A stretch of 64,000 nt of DNA from Acidimicrobiales bacterium (GCA_040219515.1 JAVJSI010000005.1:209243-273242), one strand, 5' to 3'; shown: positions 48,531 through 59,714, counted from the stretch's first letter. The notes: generated by a model from the sequence alone, not told the origin. Made by a program: numbers and translations.

Positions 48531-49186
48531 GTCCCTTCGCGCTCGCGTTCGTGGTCGCCGTGGCGGCTGCTGTGCGCGCTGCGTGGTCGCCTTGAGGCAC
48601 GTCGATGCTCACGAGCATCACCCCGCTCGGCGAGCGGGGCAGAGGCAATCGATTCTGGTTGACGAGGACGTGGCTGCTCATCGGGCATGTCGTCGGCGGC
48701 CTCGCGCTCGGCCTCGTGATGTCGGCCGGCCGCGCCGTCGTCGCCTGGGTCGGTCGCCCCTCCGACGGCACCGCCCTCGTCATCATCGCGGTCGCCGCTG
48801 CTGTCGCCGTGTCGGGTGACGTCATCGGTCTCACGGTCCCCGGTCGTCGACAGGTCGACGAGCGATGGCTCACCGCCTACCGCGGTTGGGTCTACGGCCT
48901 CGGGTTCGGCGTACAACTGGGGTTCGGCCTCGTCACGGTGGTGAACACGCTGCTGCTCGGTGTCGTCCTCGTGGCCGGAGTTCTGCTCGGCCCGGTGCAG
49001 GCGATCGGCCTGGGGGTCGTCTACGGGACGACTCGCGGGATCGGCGCCACGGTCAACGGCGGGGTTCGCAGCGTCGAGGACCTCCGTCGCCTCCACCGCG
49101 GACTCGACCAGCGCGAGCGGGCCGTCCGCCTGACGGTGCTCGCCTCGGTCGTCCTCGTGACCCTCGGTGCGGTGGCGACATCGTGA
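48527..49186 (+). CDS. Membrane protein with in-frame TGA at codon 23 (candidate selenocysteine or nonsense)
   Basis: A GTG at 48527 overlaps the mauD-like stop, and the frame reads MSPFALAFVVAVAAAVRAAWSP, then TGA (48593-48595), then GTSMLTSITPLGERGRG and about five membrane helices to 49186. Related actinobacterial proteins (from memory) read WSPCGxSML here, so the TGA stands where a cysteine is expected. Two hairpins follow: GATGCT/AGCATC (48604-48619) and CCCCGCTC/GAGCGGGG (48621-48639). Alternatives: a nonsense mutation, or a 22-residue peptide with restart at the ATG 48605, which has a good GAGG site 7 bases upstream (193 residues). The downstream gene overlaps its stop. Confidence 0.6.
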
Positions 49187-49638
49187 GCGATCATCGACTC
49201 TCGACCAACGGCATCGACGTGCTCGTGCGCGAAGGCTGGGAAGTGGAGTTCAGCGAACTCCAGGCCCGGCCCGGCGCACCGGCCCGCTCGCTCGTGCACC
49301 TCGCCAACTTCGCACTGCCGGCCGCGCGGGGCGACTACGGGTCCGGCGCCGTCGAGATGATGGACGGGGGTGCCGTGCTCGTCATCGTCATGGAGTTCGA
49401 CTCCGACTCGGCGGGCACGGCCATGTTCTCGGGGACCCGGGTGCCGAGCGACCTTCGTGTCGACGACTTCTCGGCGGCGGCCTTGCAGCGCCGACTCAGC
49501 GGTCAGGCCGGCGCCCAGCGGTTCTTCCGCGTCGGCGGTCGCGCCTTCGGGTTGTACGTCGTGCTCGGTTCCGGTCGCCAGGCCGGCCTGCTCGTGCGCG
49601 AGGTCAACAAGAGCCTCGCCGGCATCACCATCAGCTGA
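49183..49638 (+). CDS. Protein of unknown function, last gene of the Mau-like operon
   Basis: A 151-residue soluble protein without signal peptide or cysteine. GWEVEFSELQARPGAPARSLVHLANFALP and GDYGSGAVEMMDGGAVLVIVMEFDSDSAGTAMF (in part) suggest a beta-rich fold; RRLSGQAGAQRFFRVGGRAFGLYVVLGS closes it. GTG start overlapping the preceding stop, so it is translationally coupled to the TGA-containing gene: any ribosome arriving here by coupling must pass or restart after that TGA. Confidence 0.7.
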   Translation: MSDHRLSTNGIDVLVREGWEVEFSELQARPGAPARSLVHLANFALPAARGDYGSGAVEMMDGGAVLVIVMEFDSDSAGTAMFSGTRVPSDLRVDDFSAAALQRRLSGQAGAQRFFRVGGRAFGLYVVLGSGRQAGLLVREVNKSLAGITIS

Positions 49639-49653
49639 GCGTGCTCGGGCGGA

Positions 49654-49714
49654 GGGACAGGTGTCTGACACCGTCGGGACAGGCGGGACAGGTGTCTGAC
49701 ACCGTTGGGACGGG
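49654..49714. repeat. REP-like palindrome, copies 2 and 3 in tandem
   Basis: GGGACAGGTGTCTGACACC occurs at 49654-49672 and again at 49685-49703, identical to 21351-21369, each followed by GTYGGGACRGG. The core GGTGTC-T-GACACC is a palindrome. As with copy 1, the site lies between convergent genes. Confidence 0.85.
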
Positions 49715-49719
49715 CAGCT

Positions 49720-50544
49720 CTATTTCGACTGGCACTGGGGACACCAGGTGGTGGTTCGGGCATCGAGCTCTCGCTTGCGCAACACGGTGCCGCAGCGTTC
49801 GCAGGGCTCGCCGCTGCGTCCGTAGCAGTGAAGTGTGTGCTGGTTGGACCCCTGGGCGCCGGCGGAGTCGACATAGTCGCGCAGCGTCGTCCCTCCGTGA
49901 TCGAGCCCCGATTGCAGTGCGGCTCGCACGGCCTCGACCAGGCGATCGGCCCGCGCCCTGCTCAATCGACGGGTGGCCGGGTTGATCCCGGCCGTCCAGA
50001 GCGCCTCGTCGGCGTAGATGTTGCCCACACCGGCCACCGCCCGCTGGCCGAGCAACAGCGTCTTGAGGTGGCGGTTGCTGCGCTTCACGAACGCCGCGAG
50101 ATCTCGACCGTTGAACGCCTCGTCGAACGGCTCGGGACCGAGCGCGGCCAGGGTGGGGATGGCGGTGTGGTCGCCGCGGGCGACGACATGGACACGGCCG
50201 AAGCGGCGGGCGTCGTGGAACGTCAGGGTGCGGCCGTCGTCGAGTCGCCACCAGGCCCGGAGGTGCGGGTGGTCGAGGTCGGGATCGGGTTCGACGGCCA
50301 GACGCCCGGTCATCCCGAGATGGATGATCAGCTCACGCGGCGCGTCGGCCGCATCGACGAGGTCGACGAGGTCGAGGATGAGGTACTTCCCGCGACGGCG
50401 GGTACCGCCCACCTCGTGGCCGAGTGCCTCGAGGGCCGGGGTGAACTTGGCCGACCAGTGGCTGCCGCCGTCGACGAGCTCGGCCCCCGTCACGAGCGGC
50501 GCCAGCTGCCGTCGAATGGTCTCGACCTCGGGTAGCTCGGGCAC
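49720..50544 (-). CDS. mutM: Formamidopyrimidine-DNA glycosylase (Fpg/MutM)
   Basis: A 274-residue base-excision enzyme removing 8-oxoguanine. PELPEVE directly after the start provides the catalytic N-terminal Pro and Glu. LGMTGRL near 76-82, the helix-two-turn-helix GVGNIYADEALW near 172-183, and the C-terminal zinc finger (HCYGRSGEPCERCG ... CPQCQ). GTG start; TAGAGT lies 6 bases upstream, overlapping the -10 box of the divergent gene. Confidence 0.95.
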   Translation of the reverse strand: MPELPEVETIRRQLAPLVTGAELVDGGSHWSAKFTPALEALGHEVGGTRRRGKYLILDLVDLVDAADAPRELIIHLGMTGRLAVEPDPDLDHPHLRAWWRLDDGRTLTFHDARRFGRVHVVARGDHTAIPTLAALGPEPFDEAFNGRDLAAFVKRSNRHLKTLLLGQRAVAGVGNIYADEALWTAGINPATRRLSRARADRLVEAVRAALQSGLDHGGTTLRDYVDSAGAQGSNQHTLHCYGRSGEPCERCGTVLRKRELDARTTTWCPQCQSK

Positions 50545-50550
50545 CGACGG

Positions 50551-50560
50551 ACTCTAGACT
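50551..50560. promoter_or_regulatory. Overlapping divergent -10 boxes of mutM and the neighbouring gene
   Basis: TAGAGT on the minus strand (50551-50556) and TAGACT on the plus strand (50555-50560) share two bases, 6 and 9 bases from the start codons at 50544 and 50570. Same design as at 5709-5718. Confidence 0.5.
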
Positions 50561-50569
50561 CGCGGCGCC

Positions 50570-51718
50570 GTGACCGACCTCCCCGCCTCACCGTTCGACG
50601 ATCTGACCGCGTCCGCCACCGTGCTCGACGGGCTGGTCGAGGTCGTCCGGGAACAGGCTGAAGAGATCGCGGCACTCGACGCAGGCCGGGCCGAGGCCTG
50701 GGCGAGTGACGTGTTGGCCCTTGCGGCCGAGACCGATCATCAGCAGGCCCTGGTGGCGGCCCTTGCCTCGGCCGACGACGAACAGGCGGCGACGACGTTG
50801 ACAGCCCTACGCGGCCTGCTCGACGACGTGCCGTCGCCGAGGTGGACGGGTGAGCCGCCCGCATGGGCCGACGCGATAGGAACGAGCCGGTGCGAAGGTG
50901 CGTGGGCCCTCACCATCGGTGGCGCCTCGTCGATCGCGTTCCGCTTCGTGGACGCCGACGACGAACGCCACGTGATCACCGTCGACGTCGTGCCCGGCCC
51001 GCCGGAGACCATCGGGGAAGTGATGGTCGGCCCGGGCGACCTGCTCACCGTGCTGCACGAGGACGACGCCGGAATCGACAGCGAGGTGGGCGGACCGACC
51101 CAGCTGGCGGCGCGGGTCATCGCCGCATTGACGGCGACCGAACGACCCCCCGAGTCAGCGGTCGTCAACGGGCGCCTGCTCCTTCGGCGCATGGGCCTGC
51201 TGGTGGACGTCGGCGACATCGCACCACCGGTGTTCGTGGCCGAGGATCTCCCGGAGAAACCCGAACGCGACCCGCAGGACGATGCCTATGCCCTCGGGGT
51301 GCTCGTTCGTGCCCTCGGGCCGGCCCAGGCCCAGGCCCAGGCCGAGGCCGAGGCCGGGGCCGCAGCCGATGCCGTCATCGAAGTGGCGGCGATGGCGGCG
51401 CCGACCGACCTCGGTCCCCTGAGTCCGGCCGAACGAGATGCGGTGCTGACGCTGGAGTGGGCCGACTGGCTCGGTGCCGTGATCGGACTGGTGCGTCGCG
51501 GTCCCGGCGCAACGGTGGACGGTGCGGCGTTGGTGGACTGCATCAATCGCTGTCCCGAGGTCGACACGACCATCCCCAAGGGCGATCGAGCCCGGATCGA
51601 GTGGGCCTTCGACGTGGTCATCGCGCCATGGGACGAACTCGGGATCACCGAGGACGGGACCCTCACGCCGCTCGGAATCGAGGCATTGCCGGCCGCCCTG
51701 CATCGGGCCTGGGGCTGA
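50570..51718 (+). CDS. Protein of unknown function with Ala/Gln/Glu tract
   Basis: A 382-residue acidic soluble protein. It has an N-terminal helical region, a beta-rich middle (WALTIGGASSIAFRFVDADDERHVITVDVV), then VFVAEDLPEKPERDPQDDAYALGVLVRALG, which faintly recalls the end of a kinase fold, and an alternating AQAQAQAEAEAGAA tract near 250-263 made by a near-repeat of gcccag/gccgag. No catalytic residues seen. GTG start with TAGACT 9 bases upstream. Confidence 0.62.
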   Translation: MTDLPASPFDDLTASATVLDGLVEVVREQAEEIAALDAGRAEAWASDVLALAAETDHQQALVAALASADDEQAATTLTALRGLLDDVPSPRWTGEPPAWADAIGTSRCEGAWALTIGGASSIAFRFVDADDERHVITVDVVPGPPETIGEVMVGPGDLLTVLHEDDAGIDSEVGGPTQLAARVIAALTATERPPESAVVNGRLLLRRMGLLVDVGDIAPPVFVAEDLPEKPERDPQDDAYALGVLVRALGPAQAQAQAEAEAGAAADAVIEVAAMAAPTDLGPLSPAERDAVLTLEWADWLGAVIGLVRRGPGATVDGAALVDCINRCPEVDTTIPKGDRARIEWAFDVVIAPWDELGITEDGTLTPLGIEALPAALHRAWG

Positions 51719-51730
51719 TCCTGCCGAGTC

Positions 51731-52981
51731 CTACCCGGCCAACAGCTCTCCGACGGCATGGATCGTGATGCCGGCCAAGCCGCCGACGATGGTGCCGTTG
51801 ATCCGGATGAACTGGAGGTCGCGTCCGACCTGGAGCTCCACCTTGCGGGCCGTGGTCTCACCGTCCCAGCGCTCGGTCGTGGCGGCGATCACGTCGCTCA
51901 CCTCGCGGCGGTAGTTGTCCACGAGATAGCCCACTGCCCGTGCGAGCCAATCGTCCACCTTGCGCTGGAGCGCCGGTTCCTCGACCAGCCGCGCACCGAA
52001 CCGCTGGAGTCCCTCGGCGGTCTGCGAGCGAAGCGGGCTGTCGGGATCGTCGGCCGCTGCGACCAGGCTCGCCTTGGCGCCGACCCACAGCGAGTCCACC
52101 CACGCCCTGAATTCGGGATGGTCGAGCAGTTCCTGCTTGAGCCGTTCGCCGTTGGCGATCATGGCCGGGTCGTCCTCGAGGCGGTCGGCGAACTCGCCCA
52201 ACCGGTTGGCAACCGTGCGGCGAAGCGCGTGGTCAGGGTCGGCACGGACGTCGCTGAGGAAGCGGCGCAGGACCTCGTGGATCTTGTCGTAGACCCGGTC
52301 GTCCAGCGACTCGGGAACCCACCACGGCGACTCCTCGTAGATCCGTCGTCGGAACGTCTCCTCGTTGTCGCCCAGGAGGTTGTGCAGACCATCGATGACG
52401 GCGTCGAGAAGCTCGGTGTGGTGACCCCCTTGCACCGAGGCCTCGATGGCCTTGCTCAACAGCGAGGATGCGGGTGCTGCGGCGATCCGACCCTGCACGA
52501 TCGACTCGAGGCCCCGTTGCACCTCGTCGTCGTCGAGGATTTCCAGCGCCCCCTCGATCACCTCGCCCAGGGCTCGACTCGCCCGCTCGGAGTTGGCCGG
52601 ATCCGAGAGCCAGGAGCCGATCCGGTGCCCGGCCCGGGCCTGGGCGAGCCGCTCGGCCAGGACCTCTTCGGTCAGGAAGTTCGTCTCGACGAAGTCGCCG
52701 AGGCTGCGACCGAGCGCGTCCTTGCGATTCGGGATGATGGCCGTGTGGGGGATGGGCAGCCGGAGCGGGTGCCGGAACAGCGCGGTCACGGCGAACCAGT
52801 CGGCCAGAGCGCCGACCATCGCGGCCTCGGCGAACGCCCGGACGTAGCCGACGACGCCATCGCCCCCGTCGATCGTGGTGATCACGTAGACCACCGCGGC
52901 GGCGGCCAGCAGTCCGAGGGCCACTCCCTTCATCCGACGCAGCTCGAGCCGGCGCGTCTGATCGGTCTCGGCCGGGTCCAT
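51731..52981 (-). CDS. DUF445 (YjiN-like) membrane protein
   Basis: A 416-residue protein with an N-terminal helix (GVALGLLAAAAVVYVIT), AMVGALADWFAVTALFRHPLRLPIPHTAIIPNRKDALGRSLGDFVETNFL near 54-103 (the DUF445 hallmark, abridged) and a long helical middle, closing with INGTIVGGLAGITIHAVG. Function of the family is unknown; membrane stalk proteins. ATG with TAGCGT 6 bases upstream. Confidence 0.88.
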   Translation of the reverse strand: MDPAETDQTRRLELRRMKGVALGLLAAAAVVYVITTIDGGDGVVGYVRAFAEAAMVGALADWFAVTALFRHPLRLPIPHTAIIPNRKDALGRSLGDFVETNFLTEEVLAERLAQARAGHRIGSWLSDPANSERASRALGEVIEGALEILDDDEVQRGLESIVQGRIAAAPASSLLSKAIEASVQGGHHTELLDAVIDGLHNLLGDNEETFRRRIYEESPWWVPESLDDRVYDKIHEVLRRFLSDVRADPDHALRRTVANRLGEFADRLEDDPAMIANGERLKQELLDHPEFRAWVDSLWVGAKASLVAAADDPDSPLRSQTAEGLQRFGARLVEEPALQRKVDDWLARAVGYLVDNYRREVSDVIAATTERWDGETTARKVELQVGRDLQFIRINGTIVGGLAGITIHAVGELLAG

Positions 52982-53019
52982 TCGGCGACGCTAGCGGGCG
53001 CTCTCGCCGGGTCACCGGG

Positions 53020-53874
53020 TCACCCGAGCAGCGAGGCGTAGCCCTCCCGGTAGGTCGGATACTCGGGTTGCCAGCCCAGGCTGCGGAGGGCGGAGTTGCG
53101 GCAGCGTTTGCCGGTCACCGCAGCGACGTCGACGGTCGACGGCTCGGGGGCGCCGAGGCGCTCGACCAGGAAGCGGATCACGTCGTCTCGGGGTGCGGGT
53201 TCGTCGTCGACGGCGATGAGCGTGTCGGGCGGGGCGGCGTGGGTGGCGGCGACGAGCAGGGCGGCGACCACGTCGTCTCGATGGACACGATTGGTCCATC
53301 GCACCGTGCCATCTCGGGCGATCGGCGCGTCGCCGGCCCGCACCCGATCCTGGAGCCCGTTGCGGCCGGGCCCGTAGATCCCGGCGGGGCGCAGCACGAC
53401 CGTGGGCACTGCCGCTCGCAGCGCCCGCTCGCCCGCCAGCACCACGGCGGCGGTGTCACGGGTCGGTTCGGTGGGGGACTGCTCGTCGACCCACGAGCCG
53501 TCGTCGGTGCCGTGGACCCCGGTGGTGGACGTGAGCACCGCCCGGCCCGGTGCCGCCGGAAGCGCCTCGAGAATGCGGCGAGGCCCGTCGAGATAGGCCA
53601 GCCGGTAGGCCGCCTCGTCGCGCCCGGGAGGCGCCGTCGTGAACACCACGAGATCGGCGGGCGGAAGGCCCTCGAGCGAAGGAGGCTCGGCCAGGTCCCC
53701 CACCCACGAGTCGGCCCCGGACACTCCCTTGCCCGAGCGGTTCAGGGTGGTCACCGACGCGCCGGCATCGACGAGACGGGTGGCGAGCGCGAGCCCGAGA
53801 TCACCGGCGCCGACGATGAGGGTTCGCTCGGGAGCGTCCGGCAGGGAAGGGGCGGGCAGCGGGGAGGAGGACAC
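53020..53874 (-). CDS. NAD(P)-dependent epimerase/dehydratase family protein
   Basis: A 284-residue extended-SDR-like Rossmann protein. TLIVGAGDLGLALATRLVDAG near 18-38 is the dinucleotide-binding loop (GxGxxG), STTGVHGTDDG near 115-125 resembles the active-site Ser/Tyr region of YeeZ-type proteins, and LRPAGIYGPGRNGL near 160-173 is typical. The Tyr of the YxxxK pair is not obvious, so it may be an atypical SDR with a sensing role. GTG start; TACGGT 6 bases upstream. Confidence 0.83.
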   Translation of the reverse strand: MSSSPLPAPSLPDAPERTLIVGAGDLGLALATRLVDAGASVTTLNRSGKGVSGADSWVGDLAEPPSLEGLPPADLVVFTTAPPGRDEAAYRLAYLDGPRRILEALPAAPGRAVLTSTTGVHGTDDGSWVDEQSPTEPTRDTAAVVLAGERALRAAVPTVVLRPAGIYGPGRNGLQDRVRAGDAPIARDGTVRWTNRVHRDDVVAALLVAATHAAPPDTLIAVDDEPAPRDDVIRFLVERLGAPEPSTVDVAAVTGKRCRNSALRSLGWQPEYPTYREGYASLLG

Positions 53875-53962
53875 GACAAGACCGTAGCGAGTGGCCCCGC
53901 GGTGTCACTCCCCGCCACTACGGTCGGGAGCCACTCGCCGAACCTGGACCCCCGGAGTCAAC

Positions 53963-56383
<2,421 letters not shown>

Positions 56384-56409
56384 GCGCCGGGAATTCCCTC
56401 GGGCGAGAG

Positions 56410-56425
56410 TCGGGAACTGTCCCGA
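56410..56425. terminator. Short hairpin between convergent topoisomerase and aminotransferase genes
   Basis: TCGGGA (56410-56415), loop ACTG, TCCCGA (56420-56425). No T tract. A palindrome GGGAATTCCC also lies at about 56389-56398. Confidence 0.35.
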
Positions 56426-56434
56426 TGTCCGCGC

Positions 56435-57646
56435 TCAGCCGGCGGCGGTGGCGAGGGCGTCGATGCAGCGGTCGATGTCCGCGTCGTCGATCACTAGCGG
56501 TGGGCAGTAGATGATCGAGTCGACGACACCGCGAACGATCACCCCGGCCTCGACCATGGCATCACGGACGGGCAGCGCATCGGCCTCGTCGGGCAGGCGG
56601 GCCGCCCACACTCCGGCGGTGCCGCGATAGTCGTGGAGCACGCCATCGCTCACCAGTGCGTCGAAGCCGGCGGAGAAACGGTCGCCGATGTGGCGCGCCC
56701 GGGCGACCAACCCTTCCCGCTCGATGATGTCGATGTTGGCGAGGGCCGCCGCGCACGCCGCCGGGTGACCGGAGTAGGTGTAGCCGTGGCGCAGGATGAA
56801 GGCCGGGTCCGACTCGAGCACGGCGCAGACCCGGCGAGAACAGATCACCCCACCGATGGGTTGGTAGCCGCTGCTGACGCCCTTGGCGAAGGTGATCAGA
56901 TCCGGGGTGACGCCGTAGGTCTGACTTGCGAACCACTCGCCGGTGCGCCCGAATCCGGTGATCACCTCGTCGAAAACCAGCAGTGCGCCGTGGTCGTCGC
57001 ACAGCTTCCGTAGGCCCTGGAGGTAGCCGTCGGTGGGTGGATACACGCCGCCGGCACCCTGGAGCGGCTCACAGATGACCGCAGCGATGTGATCACCGTG
57101 ATCGGCGAAGAGGCGGGCGGCCGACTCGATGTCATCGCCGTCCATCTGTTCGAAGTGCGGGACGAGGTCGCCCCAGCCGGCCCGGTTCGGAGCGATGCCC
57201 TGGGCGGTGGTGCCGCCGAAGTTCACGCCGTGGTACCCGCGCTCCCGGCGCACGATGATCTGGCGATCGGTCGATTCCTGGAGCTGAGCAGTGGCACGCG
57301 AGATCTTCAGAGCGGTGTCGACCGCTTCGGATCCTGAGCAGCAGAGGAACACCCGCCCGTCGATGAGCGGCGAGAGCGACCGGATCCGGTCGGCGACCGC
57401 CTCGGCCGGTCCGTTGGTCCACGGGTCGAACGTGTTGTAGGCCGACATCTCGCGCATCTGGTTGGAGATGGCGTCGATGATCTCGGCCCGGCCGTGGCCG
57501 ACCTGGCAGTACCAGAGCGACGCCATCGCATCGATGTACTCCTTGCCTGCGTCGTCCCAGACGCGCACCCCGTCGGCCCGAACGAGCTTTCGGAAGGATT
57601 CGGCCGCCGGTTTGGCGAACGAATGGAGTAGGGCAGGGGTGGTCAT
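56435..57646 (-). CDS. Class III aminotransferase (omega-amino/diamine type)
   Basis: A 403-residue PLP enzyme. CSGSEAVDTALKISRA near 108-123 binds the cofactor phosphate, LLVFDEVITGFGRTG near 221-235 carries the ring-stacking Asp, and K255 in FAKGVSSGYQPIGG forms the Schiff base. The family moves amino groups from omega-amines such as putrescine, beta-alanine or GABA to pyruvate or 2-oxoglutarate. Beside a polyamine transporter, agmatinase and amine oxidase, a putrescine or aminobutyrate substrate is favoured. ATGA overlap with the GNAT gene upstream. Confidence 0.9.
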   Translation of the reverse strand: MTTPALLHSFAKPAAESFRKLVRADGVRVWDDAGKEYIDAMASLWYCQVGHGRAEIIDAISNQMREMSAYNTFDPWTNGPAEAVADRIRSLSPLIDGRVFLCCSGSEAVDTALKISRATAQLQESTDRQIIVRRERGYHGVNFGGTTAQGIAPNRAGWGDLVPHFEQMDGDDIESAARLFADHGDHIAAVICEPLQGAGGVYPPTDGYLQGLRKLCDDHGALLVFDEVITGFGRTGEWFASQTYGVTPDLITFAKGVSSGYQPIGGVICSRRVCAVLESDPAFILRHGYTYSGHPAACAAALANIDIIEREGLVARARHIGDRFSAGFDALVSDGVLHDYRGTAGVWAARLPDEADALPVRDAMVEAGVIVRGVVDSIIYCPPLVIDDADIDRCIDALATAAG

Positions 57647-58293
57647 TGGCGCTCCTCGGATCCACTGAAGTCGGGATTGTGCCAGACGATGAACGACGCC
57701 CAGCCGTCGACGGCCGGGTCGTCGAGATAGTTCTCGAGCACCCCGGGTGCCTCGAACCCGTTGCCGAGCTGGAAGCTGAGGGTGCGGTCGTAGAGCTCGC
57801 CGGCCACGACCTTCTCGACATAGGTCGCCGCGCTCATCTCGTGCTTGTGGTCGGCGTAGCCCGGGATGACACCACCGGCGATGATGCCGCGCAGGCCGAG
57901 ATCGCGGCAGACCTGCTTGCGCAGGTCGTAGAGGCGGGCGCCGATGCCGCGACGGCGATGATCGGGATCGACCGTGATGGTCGTGCCGTAGTACCACTCG
58001 CCCTCGGGGTCGTGGCCGGAGCCCTGGTCGTGGGGGAGCAGCTCCTCGAACGTGTGCTGATAGTGGTCGAGATCGAACTGGACCCGCACGCCGTAGCCGG
58101 CGCCGACCGGCGTGTCGCCATCGAGCACGACGAAGCAGCCTTCGGGGAAGTCCGCCGCCAGCTCGCGGATCGACGGTGCGTCGTAGAGGTCGGCGGGATC
58201 GATCGTGGGGAAGCACCGCAGCTCGATCGCCTCGAGTTCGTCGGCCCATTTCGCATCGAGCGGTACGTAGGCCAACTCACCGTTGTCGTTCAC
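57643..58293 (-). CDS. GNAT family N-acetyltransferase
   Basis: A 216-residue acyl-CoA transferase. TITVDPDHRRRGIGARLYDLRKQVCRDLGL near 105-134 is the acetyl-CoA pyrophosphate loop (RxxGIG) and helix. The N-terminal part (ELEAIELRCFPTIDPADLY) and a C-terminal extension HNPDF are family-specific. Possible substrate an amine or diamine given the locus. GTG at 58293 lies only 11 bases from the divergent ATG; TACGAT ends 6 bases upstream, so the transcript must be leaderless. Confidence 0.85.
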   Translation of the reverse strand: MNDNGELAYVPLDAKWADELEAIELRCFPTIDPADLYDAPSIRELAADFPEGCFVVLDGDTPVGAGYGVRVQFDLDHYQHTFEELLPHDQGSGHDPEGEWYYGTTITVDPDHRRRGIGARLYDLRKQVCRDLGLRGIIAGGVIPGYADHKHEMSAATYVEKVVAGELYDRTLSFQLGNGFEAPGVLENYLDDPAVDGWASFIVWHNPDFSGSEERQ

Positions 58294-58304
58294 GCACAGA
58301 TCGT

Positions 58305-59696
58305 ATGATGACTTCGACCATGGTGCCCGAATACTCCGACCTGTCGCTCTGGCTCTCCGATCCGGAACTCGACCTCACCCCTCGGGCCGCGCTCGACGGT
58401 GACACCGAGGTCGACGTGGCCATCGTCGGCGGCGGGTTCACCGGCCTGTGGACGGCCTACTACCTGACCGAACGCGACCCCACGCTGCGGGTGCTGGTGG
58501 TCGAGCGCGAGGTGTGCGGGTTCGGTGCCTCCGGCCGCAACGGCGGTTGGTGCGTGGGTGACCTCCCGGCCGGTGTCCACACCTATGCCGCCCGGACGAG
58601 CCACGACGAGGCCATGCGCCAGGCTCGTGCCCTGTTCGCCACCGTCGACGAGGTCGGCCGGGTCGCGGCGGCCGAGAGCATCGACTGCGGCTACGCGAAG
58701 GGCGGTGTGATCCGCTGGGCTCGCAACACCCCCCAGGCCACGCGCCAGGCGGACGAGATCCGAGCGGCGCGGGAGGAAGGCTTCACCGAGGACGAGATCC
58801 GCCTGCTGACGGCCGACGAAGCCCGTGAGTACGGTGCGGCGAGCGATGTGCGCTCGGGCATCTTCTTCGACGCCTGTGCGGCCCTCGATCCGGCCCGCCT
58901 GGTGCGGGGCCTGGCGACGGTGGTCGAGGCGCGCGGCGTGCGCATCGTCGAGCACACCGCGGCCACGGCGGTCGGTCCCGGTGCGGTCACCACCGACCGG
59001 GGCACGGTGAAGGCGGCCACCGTCATCCGAGCCACCGAGGCCTACACCCGCGATCTCGAGGGCGAGCGGCGCACGCTCGTCCCCATCTACTCGCTCATGA
59101 TCGCCACCGAGCCGCTCGACGAGCACACCCTCGACGAGATCGGACTCGCCGGCCGCCCCACCTTCGCCGACGATCGCTACATGGTCGTCTACGGTCAGCG
59201 CACCGCCGATGGGCGTGTCGCCTTCGGCGGGCGGGGTGTGCCCTACGCGTTCGGCTCGGGTATCGACCCGGAGATCGAGAAGGACAAGGCTGCCCACGAC
59301 CTGATCCACCGCACCCTCGTGGAGATCTTCCCCCAGCTGCGCGACGCGGCGATCACCCACGAGTGGGGCGGCGTCCTGGCCGCCCCCCGCAACTGGACCC
59401 CGTCGCTCTGGCTCGACCGGGCCAGCGGGTTCGGCACCGCCGGCGGCTATGTAGGCGAGGGTGTTGCCGCGGCCAACCTGGCCGGACGCACGATGGCCGA
59501 CCTGATCACCGACACCGAATCGGATCTCGTCTCCATGCCGTGGGTCGGTATCCGGTCCCGCAAGTGGGAGCCGGAGCCGTTGCGCTGGCTCGGTATCCGC
59601 GGCACCCGTGCGGTCATGGACCGGGCCGATGCCCACGAGTACGCGAAGGAAACCGAGTCCAAGGCCGGACGAATCGCCCACCAGCTCCTGCGCTGA
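58305..59696 (+). CDS. FAD-dependent amine oxidoreductase (PuuB/DadA-type)
   Basis: A 463-residue flavoenzyme. VDVAIVGGGFTGLWTAYYLTER near 35-56 is the FAD-binding loop, followed by a DAO-family layout: VVEREVCGFGASGRNGGWC near 64-82 and the C-terminal GFGTAGGYVGEGVAAANLAGRTMADLI. GASGRNGG matches gamma-glutamylputrescine oxidases and related glycine oxidase-like enzymes. Probably oxidises a diamine or its derivative in the polyamine pathway here. Several ATGs (58305, 58308, 58320) compete as start. Confidence 0.88.
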   Translation: MMTSTMVPEYSDLSLWLSDPELDLTPRAALDGDTEVDVAIVGGGFTGLWTAYYLTERDPTLRVLVVEREVCGFGASGRNGGWCVGDLPAGVHTYAARTSHDEAMRQARALFATVDEVGRVAAAESIDCGYAKGGVIRWARNTPQATRQADEIRAAREEGFTEDEIRLLTADEAREYGAASDVRSGIFFDACAALDPARLVRGLATVVEARGVRIVEHTAATAVGPGAVTTDRGTVKAATVIRATEAYTRDLEGERRTLVPIYSLMIATEPLDEHTLDEIGLAGRPTFADDRYMVVYGQRTADGRVAFGGRGVPYAFGSGIDPEIEKDKAAHDLIHRTLVEIFPQLRDAAITHEWGGVLAAPRNWTPSLWLDRASGFGTAGGYVGEGVAAANLAGRTMADLITDTESDLVSMPWVGIRSRKWEPEPLRWLGIRGTRAVMDRADAHEYAKETESKAGRIAHQLLR

Positions 59697-59714
59697 CGAC
59701 GACCCGGCCTGGTG

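Noticed and set aside
51280-51330. Kinase-like segment DDAYALGVLVRALG in the 50570 protein
   Set aside because: Resembles one helix of protein kinases but there is no ATP site, HRD or DFG motif, so a kinase call is not supported.
51321-51365. Near-repeat gcccag/gccgag as a tandem repeat or CRISPR-like feature
   Set aside because: Six-base units inside a coding frame producing an Ala-Gln/Glu tract; no spacers and no array structure.
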